Shown: positions 58,528 through 64,000 of the stretch, piece by piece
Layout of the letters: each line of letters opens with the position of its first letter
Numbering within the stretch: position 1 is the first letter of the stretch
Assembly: GCF_003576645.1 (NCBI RefSeq)
Contig: NC_044923.1
Span: 19,729,862 to 19,793,861 of the forward strand
Length of the DNA: 64,000 nt
Origin: Ipomoea triloba
Lineage: Eukaryota; Streptophyta; Magnoliopsida; Solanales; Convolvulaceae
Reading direction: 5' to 3'
Position numbers and translations under genes: made by a program
The notes under the pieces: model-generated
What the model was told of the DNA's origin: nothing
Database searches by the model: none
What the model saw: only the letters and a program-made list of their open reading frames with translations

Positions 58528-58850
58528 TCAGTTCTTTATCACTAAGTTATAAAGTAATTATAGAATTAGTCCCCAAGTGTTGGTCATGTTCACTTTTCGT
58601 CCTTATGTTATTATTGGTGTTGCACTTTTTCGTCCTTTCGTGCTCACTTTTCGTCCATGAGTTATACTAAAATTGCAAATTTCGTCTCTAATGTTTTATT
58701 AGTAAATGGACGAAAAATACAATGTCAATGATAACTTAGAGTCTAAAAGTGAGTATGACCAACACTTAGCAACGAATTCTACAATTACTAATTTAGGAAC
58801 GAAAAGTACAATTTTCCCTTATAAAAGTATGATTACAGTCCCTAATTTCC
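58528..58850. mobile_element. Foldback MITE candidate
   Basis: The left sequence (AGTCCCCAAGTGTTGGTCATGTTCACTTTTCGTCC) is inverted in the right (…TAAAAGTGAGTATGACCAACACTTAG). The right side ends in ACGAAAAGTACAATTTTCCCTTATA. Length ~300 bp, noncoding. The TTTTCCCTTA end resembles the neighbouring Mutator-type family. Confidence 0.5.
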
Positions 58851-60497
58851 TATACATGTTACTCTGTAAATTTGAATGGAAACTAATAAAATATCTAAGA
58901 AACTAACAACATGTTTGATTTACGAAATAAGTCAAAAATAAAATAACATTCTTAACATAATAAACATATTTCGCTATTTGTTAAATCATTTTATTTTCAT
59001 GAATAATATTCCCTAAAATTAGATATTCCACCAAAAAATATATATATTCTAAGGAGGTATAGTACTAAGTTATTTCTTAGTTTTCAATAATAACTTATTT
59101 TTGGTAATAACTAATTTATCCTCACTTAAAAGTTAATTTTAAAGCTAAACTTTAAACGCTAGACTTTAAGCAGTAAAAAGTAAACCATTAAAAAATTAAA
59201 ACTCAGTTATAAACTCTAAAATCGAAACTCTAAGTGCAATGCACTTTCGCATTTTTTGCAAGTGCAATTTTTTAATACTAAATGTGCAAAATGTTAATAC
59301 TACATGTGCAAACCTGAAAAATTTTGAGAAGTGTAGATTTTAGTGTTCAAGTTAGCATAGTAAAGTTGTTAGTAAAAATGTCATTGTGTTGCTTTTTAAA
59401 AATATGATATGGCGTGTTCGATTTTTCTAAAAGTAAGGTTGAGATGGTTCTTAGTTTTCTCCTAAAAACTTATTCTTATATGATCCCCCCACACACATAC
59501 ATATGTGTGTGTGTGTGTGAGAGAGACAAGATAATTGGGCAAGGTACTGGATCCGACCCAGTACGTCTAACTCATTAAAGCAACAGGCGTTACTTAAGAT
59601 CAGAAGAGGTAACAGTTCTTAGGGTCCGCCTCATCAAAGAACTGTTACTAAGGAGCGCACAACAATTATTGAGGAGCTGGACACTTATGGAGAGGATTGC
59701 ACTTATTAGGAAACTATTAGTGCTCATTATTGTGGTCGTTACCATGTATAGTATAAAGGGGGAGCTCATGTAACAAGTAAGGGGGCTCTCTGATTTTCCT
59801 ACACACACTCTTGTACTCAGACTATGATTATTTACCTTTCCTAATATTATACGGAACCATTTTTACCGTCAATGTGTATGTATGTATGTATGTATATAGG
59901 TCCTTAATAAGGTGAGAACTATGTTCCTATATGGTTAGGATAAATGAGAATATGGTCTTGTAAAAAGTGATGACTAATATCAACTGTCCATCAGTTTCAT
60001 TAATGATTGAGGGTTTTAGTAAAAAAAATACGAGGTTAATTTTATATATATTATAAACTTATAAGAGCGTATCATGGTTCATTTTATAATCATTGTAAAC
60101 TTGAATGTTTAGTAATGGCAAGATCTTATCCTTTGATTTCTTAAGATTAATATGGTGTGAATGTGTCCACACTTTTTACAGGAAGATCTTCATATCAATA
60201 GCTAGAAAATAATGGTATGGAATCATCTCATCCGTCTGTATCAATAGCTAGAAAATAGAGAAAAAAAGAGTTAAAATGCAGTGACACTTTTATAAATATT
60301 ACAATCGGTGATCATTGTTGATTTTATAGGGGTTAGCCCAACATAAACCATGAAATAATATAGAAATAAATTGTGAGAAAATAAATACGCACAAAGAATT
60401 TCCACGTGAAAACCGTAACATGAAAACCATGAGTCTTTCTTTTTTGCGGAGTCAGGTTTCATTATGTTTCAATAAATTCTTGATACATGCATGTACA
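58851..60497. other. Intergenic DNA, possible LTR relic at 59525-59850
   Basis: Mostly AT-rich with a (GT)n/(GA)n stretch at 59503-59526 and (TATG)n at 59875-59895. The segment 59525-59850 is less AT-rich and contains GTATAGTATAAAGGGGGAGCTC followed by a pyrimidine-rich leader. This is suggestive of an LTR promoter region but has no defined ends. No gene was recognised. Confidence 0.35.
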
Positions 60498-60506
60498 CTT
60501 TTAGAG

Positions 60507-61252
60507 CAATCGTTATACCCTGCACCACGGTGCACATAGCAATGTGCACCACGTACGTAAAACGACGTCATTTCGGTGTTAGTGGACGCAGACGCGAATG
60601 ACTCAAGGAATTCATTATCCATAATACACATAATCATTATCTATAATACACAGAATGTCTGCCTAGAATACACAGAATGTTTGCCCAGAATACACAGAAT
60701 ATTGACACAAAATACACAGATGTTAGTGGAGGCGGACGCAGACGCGAATGACTCCAGGGAATTCATTATTTATAATACACATAATCATTATATAGAATAC
60801 ACAGAACGTTTGCCTAAAATACACAGAATGTTTGCCCAGAATACACAGGATATTGACACAAAATACACAGAACTCATCCTCCTAACATTCGCATGCACAA
60901 ACACATCATAACTTGTGTTAATAACATGAATACACAAAATACACATAACTCATCCTCCTAAACATTCGAATGCACAAACACATCACAACATGTGTTACTA
61001 ACATGAAATCACAACATGTGTTACTAACATAAATACACATAACGGTTGCCTAGAATACACAGAATGGTTACCTAGAATACACAGAATGATTGTCTGGAAT
61101 ACACAGAATATTAACATAAATATAGAGACCGGCCGAAACGGGAAACCTAATTTTCAAAAAAACGGACGATTAATTTACAATGCTCAAAACGACGTCGTTT
61201 AGGTACGTGGTGCACATTGCTATGTGCACCCTGGTGCACAGTATAATTTGCC
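60507..61252. mobile_element. Mutator-type foldback element with internal ACACAGAAT repeats
   Basis: The TIRs share TATAC(C/T)(C/G)TGCACCA(C/G)GGTGCACATAGCAATGTGCACCACGTAC and AAACGACGTC. They are flanked by the 9-bp duplication CTTTTAGAG (60498-60506 and 61253-61261). The interior consists of degenerate GAATACACAGAATGTTTGCC units and two copies of a GGCGGACGCAGACGCGAATGACT-type block (~60585 and ~60730). It is 746 bp with no transposase. The ends are themselves palindromic (GTGCACC…GGTGCAC). Confidence 0.88.
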
Positions 61253-61261
61253 CTTTTAGAG

Positions 61262-61564
61262 AGCCGTCAGTTTAGAATATTTTCCATGATTATTTGGAAA
61301 AGTGTGTATTCATATATAGTGAGTCTTGTTACATAAACCAGCCCAACAAGGAATTCATATATAATTAATACGGAGTAATATAATAAAGAATTTTTGAGGT
61401 TATCTTCAAAAAAAAATAGGTAGTGTAATTTGGAAATTATAATATTTTAAAAATTTTAGAAAAAGTCAACAACCATAATGATGATATGATCTCTGTGCAT
61501 GAGATTTGGACACACCTTTTCCAATTTTTTTTAAAGTCGTTTTAAGAAAATTTAATTTGTCTCA

Positions 61565-61624
<60 letters not shown>

Positions 61625-63149
61625 TTTTATACGCGCATTTCGCGCATGAGTTAATACCCAATGTTTATATTTAATAAATATTTGAAAGTATATTAATGCA
61701 AGATTGTATAGGAGAAGTTTATACATGGGTAATTGAATGTCGATTTTTTTTATTTAAATATTTAACTCAAGATAATATAGAAAATTCATTATAATTATTA
61801 TTAAAATAAATGTTTGCAACCTTGTAAAATCAATAGTATAAATATTTGGTCTAAAAATGATAGTCTAAATAAATACTACTTTTCATTTGAATTTTTCTAA
61901 GTATTCTTAATTCTCTTTTGAGTAACATTGTCATTGTCTTCATCTTTACTATTTGTTCTCTTCCTTTTTGTTGGTAGTGTGTTATTTGCAATTCGTTTAT
62001 TGTTGGTAGCATAGATGACAACGTTATGCAATGAGATTATGATATAGGAGCTATGGACTTTCCTTTAGGTGTTCTGCTTGGAGTTCATTTGGTTCAACCA
62101 TTATTGTTGAATGAGTTATTGTGGATAAAGAAATCCTTAGTTTAAGAAAAAAGATTAATTAAATTAATAAAATTTGAAAATTTAAAATATTATATATTTC
62201 AAAGATATTAAAAGGTAGTTTCTCGCTTCAATTTGCTGGGTAATGGGTTATTTGAGTACTTTCATTGTCAACAAATCTCCCAAGTAGTTAATATGATTGG
62301 TTTCAAACTATTTTTTTTTAATTTTTTTTCATGGTATTAAAGAAATACATATGTATCATTTTTTGATGTAACTACTAATTTATTTAAATCAATAAGAGTA
62401 AAATAGAGTGATTCCGCTTCAATTTGTTGGGTTATTTGAGTACTCTCTTTGTCAACCAATCCCAAGTAGTTAATATAATTAGTTTCAAATAATTTTAATT
62501 TTTTTTTTCATAGTATTAATAAAATACTTGGTAAATAAATATATAACATTATTTTGTACTATAACTTTGATATTTAATTACAAGATATTGTAAAAATAAG
62601 ATAATGGACAATGTAATGAATATCAATTGATAAATTTGAATGTAAAGAATTTGCACGAGAGAAAATAAAGACAATATAACTAATGAAATTATTTCTCTTA
62701 TTTAATTTAATTTTTTGATAATGAATAATTTTTTCAAATAAAGGTATTGTAGACACATAATTCTAAATTAAAGAAATACATATGTATCATTTTTTGTTGT
62801 AGCTACTAATTTATTTAATTTAATAAGAGTAAATAGAGTGAGAAACTTAATTATGTCAAATTTGATTGAGATGAGGTTCGAACCTAAGATCTTTCTTATA
62901 GAAATTAATGGGTAAGTTAAAAGTTAACGGAATATTAACGGAGAAGAGAATATTTAATGGAAAACTTAACGGATAATCATAAAAGTAAGGTTAAATTAGG
63001 TAATCTCTATTAATAATATTAATCTGAATTATCTTAACCATCTATTTGATTAAATAATTCATCTGAACCATCCATTTGATTAAATAATTTGACCGCCATT
63101 TTTTCTACCTATTTTAGTCTTAACTCTCTTTGGCTCGTATTAGTATAGT

Positions 63150-63150
<1 letters not shown>
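61262..63150. other. AT-rich intergenic DNA without recognisable gene
   Basis: It holds a (TA)n tract at 61570-61622 followed by ATACGCGCATTTCGCGCATGAG. It also holds a diverged direct repeat around CGCTTCAATTTG(C/T)TGGGT…TTTGAGTACT(T/C)TC (about 62226 and 62428) and AAAGAAATACATATGTATCATTTTTTG (about 62339 and 62772). No coding, RNA or clear element boundary is supported. Confidence 0.5.

Positions 63151-63153
<3 letters not shown>

Positions 63154-63219
<66 letters not shown>
63154..63219. repeat. (TA)n microsatellite
   Basis: About 33 TA dinucleotides immediately left of the CACCTTAAG-array element. Confidence 0.98.
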
Positions 63220-63223
<4 letters not shown>

Positions 63224-63690
63224 GGGTTCAGGTGCGGATATATCTTCCCGTGCGGTTGTGCGATACTTACCTTAAACATTAAAACGGCGCACCTTAAATA
63301 CACAAACCATGCACCTTAAGCTAAAAATATAAACCATGCACCTAAAGTTTTTAAACGGTGCACCTTCAGTTGGGAATACACTGCGCACCTTAAATACACA
63401 AATCACGCACCTTAAGTACACAAGCCACGCATTTTAAGAACACAGATCATGCACCTAAGGTTTTAAAATAATGAACCTTAAGTTTCAACAACTCACGCAC
63501 CTTAAGCATACATAACACGCACCTTAAGAAGGAAAACAACACACCTTAAGAAAGAAAATCACGCACATTAAGATTTAGGTTCACGCACCTTAAGCATACA
63601 AACCATGCACCTTTAGAAGGAAAATCACGCACCTTATAAAAGAAAATTACGCACCTAAAATCACCGCACGGATAGTGAATTATATATATA
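63220..63690 (+). mobile_element. CACCTTAAG-array element flanked by (TA)n, copy 2
   Basis: It begins GAAAGGGTTCAGGTGCGGATATATCTTCCCGTGCGGTTGTGCG. It continues as irregular ~20-25-bp repeats of GCACCTTAAG with ACACAAACCA(T/C) spacers and ends AAAATCACCGCACGGATAGTGAA. (TA)n lies on both sides (63154-63219 and 63681-63700). CCGTGCGG at the start and CCGCACGG at the end form a short inverted repeat. Same family as 21122-21670. Confidence 0.65.
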
Positions 63691-63700
63691 TATATATATT

Positions 63701-64000
63701 CTTATTCAAATGAGGACATGTATGTATATTATGGAGAACAATGAGGACAAATCCTAGGCATTCAAATAAGTGCAATCAAGGATTGTGATTTGTATCCAAA
63801 ATAATGTGAGATTCTAACTGTAAATAATAAGATAGCGCAAAGAAGACAATTACGAGGTTATTTTTTTTGAAATGATTGTAAGTAATATAGTTAACATATT
63901 AGATGAAGATATACACGATAATAAATTGTAGGCTCATAAGGAAGCAAATATAAAACCGGTATCGTCTTCATCTACATACGAGAACAAACAGAATAGTTTA
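63701..64000. other. AT-rich sequence at the window edge
   Basis: No gene, repeat end or regulatory motif is recognised in these last 300 bases. Confidence 0.5.

Noticed and set aside
63109..63303. ORF with long YIYIYI run
   Set aside because: A translation of the (TA)n microsatellite.

Overview
The window is nuclear DNA of a flowering plant, almost certainly a eudicot. It is AT-rich, contains spliced genes with GT-AG introns, and carries Ty1/copia, L1-type LINE, hAT, PIF/Harbinger, Mutator-type, Helitron and tRNA-derived SINE elements. It cannot be placed to genus from the sequence alone. Bases 11884-12660 and 43760-44166 are runs of N, and single Ns occur at 42985, 43348, 43648 and 46008. 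At least some of the single Ns look like joins between overlapping contigs.

Three ordinary single-copy genes can be reconstructed exon by exon with conserved frame. The first (21849-27210, +) is a 10-exon gene for a plastid-type anthranilate phosphoribosyltransferase-like protein of 592 aa. The second (37008-40509, +) is a 4-exon gene for an F-box protein with Sel1-like repeats, 341 aa. The third (51081-56142, -) is a 12-exon gene for a copper-containing primary amine oxidase of 771 aa ending in the peroxisomal signal AKL. From memory, the first two resemble Arabidopsis neighbours At1g70570 and At1g70590, so that pair may be a conserved syntenic block. The amine oxidase resembles the peroxisomal CuAO group.

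The rest is mostly mobile DNA, much of it nested. 1-8700: an LTR-type end abuts a copia element, which itself sits inside an L1-type LINE. 8950-12805: a hAT element with 8-bp target duplications and a three-exon transposase gene. That gene carries a stutter of three adjacent, different 42-bp tandem duplications, and its insertion lies about 40 bp upstream of a TATA box that precedes a 235-bp microRNA-like hairpin. 13446-16425: a ~262-bp tandem array interrupted by a composite insertion that includes a long-TIR element. 16864-21125: a PIF/Harbinger transposase gene split by a second hAT element (zf-TTF/DUF4371 type) and by a TRIM-like element. 27700-34800: foldback elements, one of them split by a nearly 5-kb LINE. 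41049-48757: a Helitron with a decayed helicase, inserted in a short satellite array. 56550-63690: several foldback and Mutator-type elements with clear 9-bp target duplications.

The three genes are unrelated in pathway and do not form a functional cluster. The most interesting signals are the fixed-length 42-bp stutter, the TATA-plus-hairpin locus, elements associated with (TA)n that carry CACCTTAAG arrays, and Mutator-like foldbacks whose interiors or ends have become tandem arrays.
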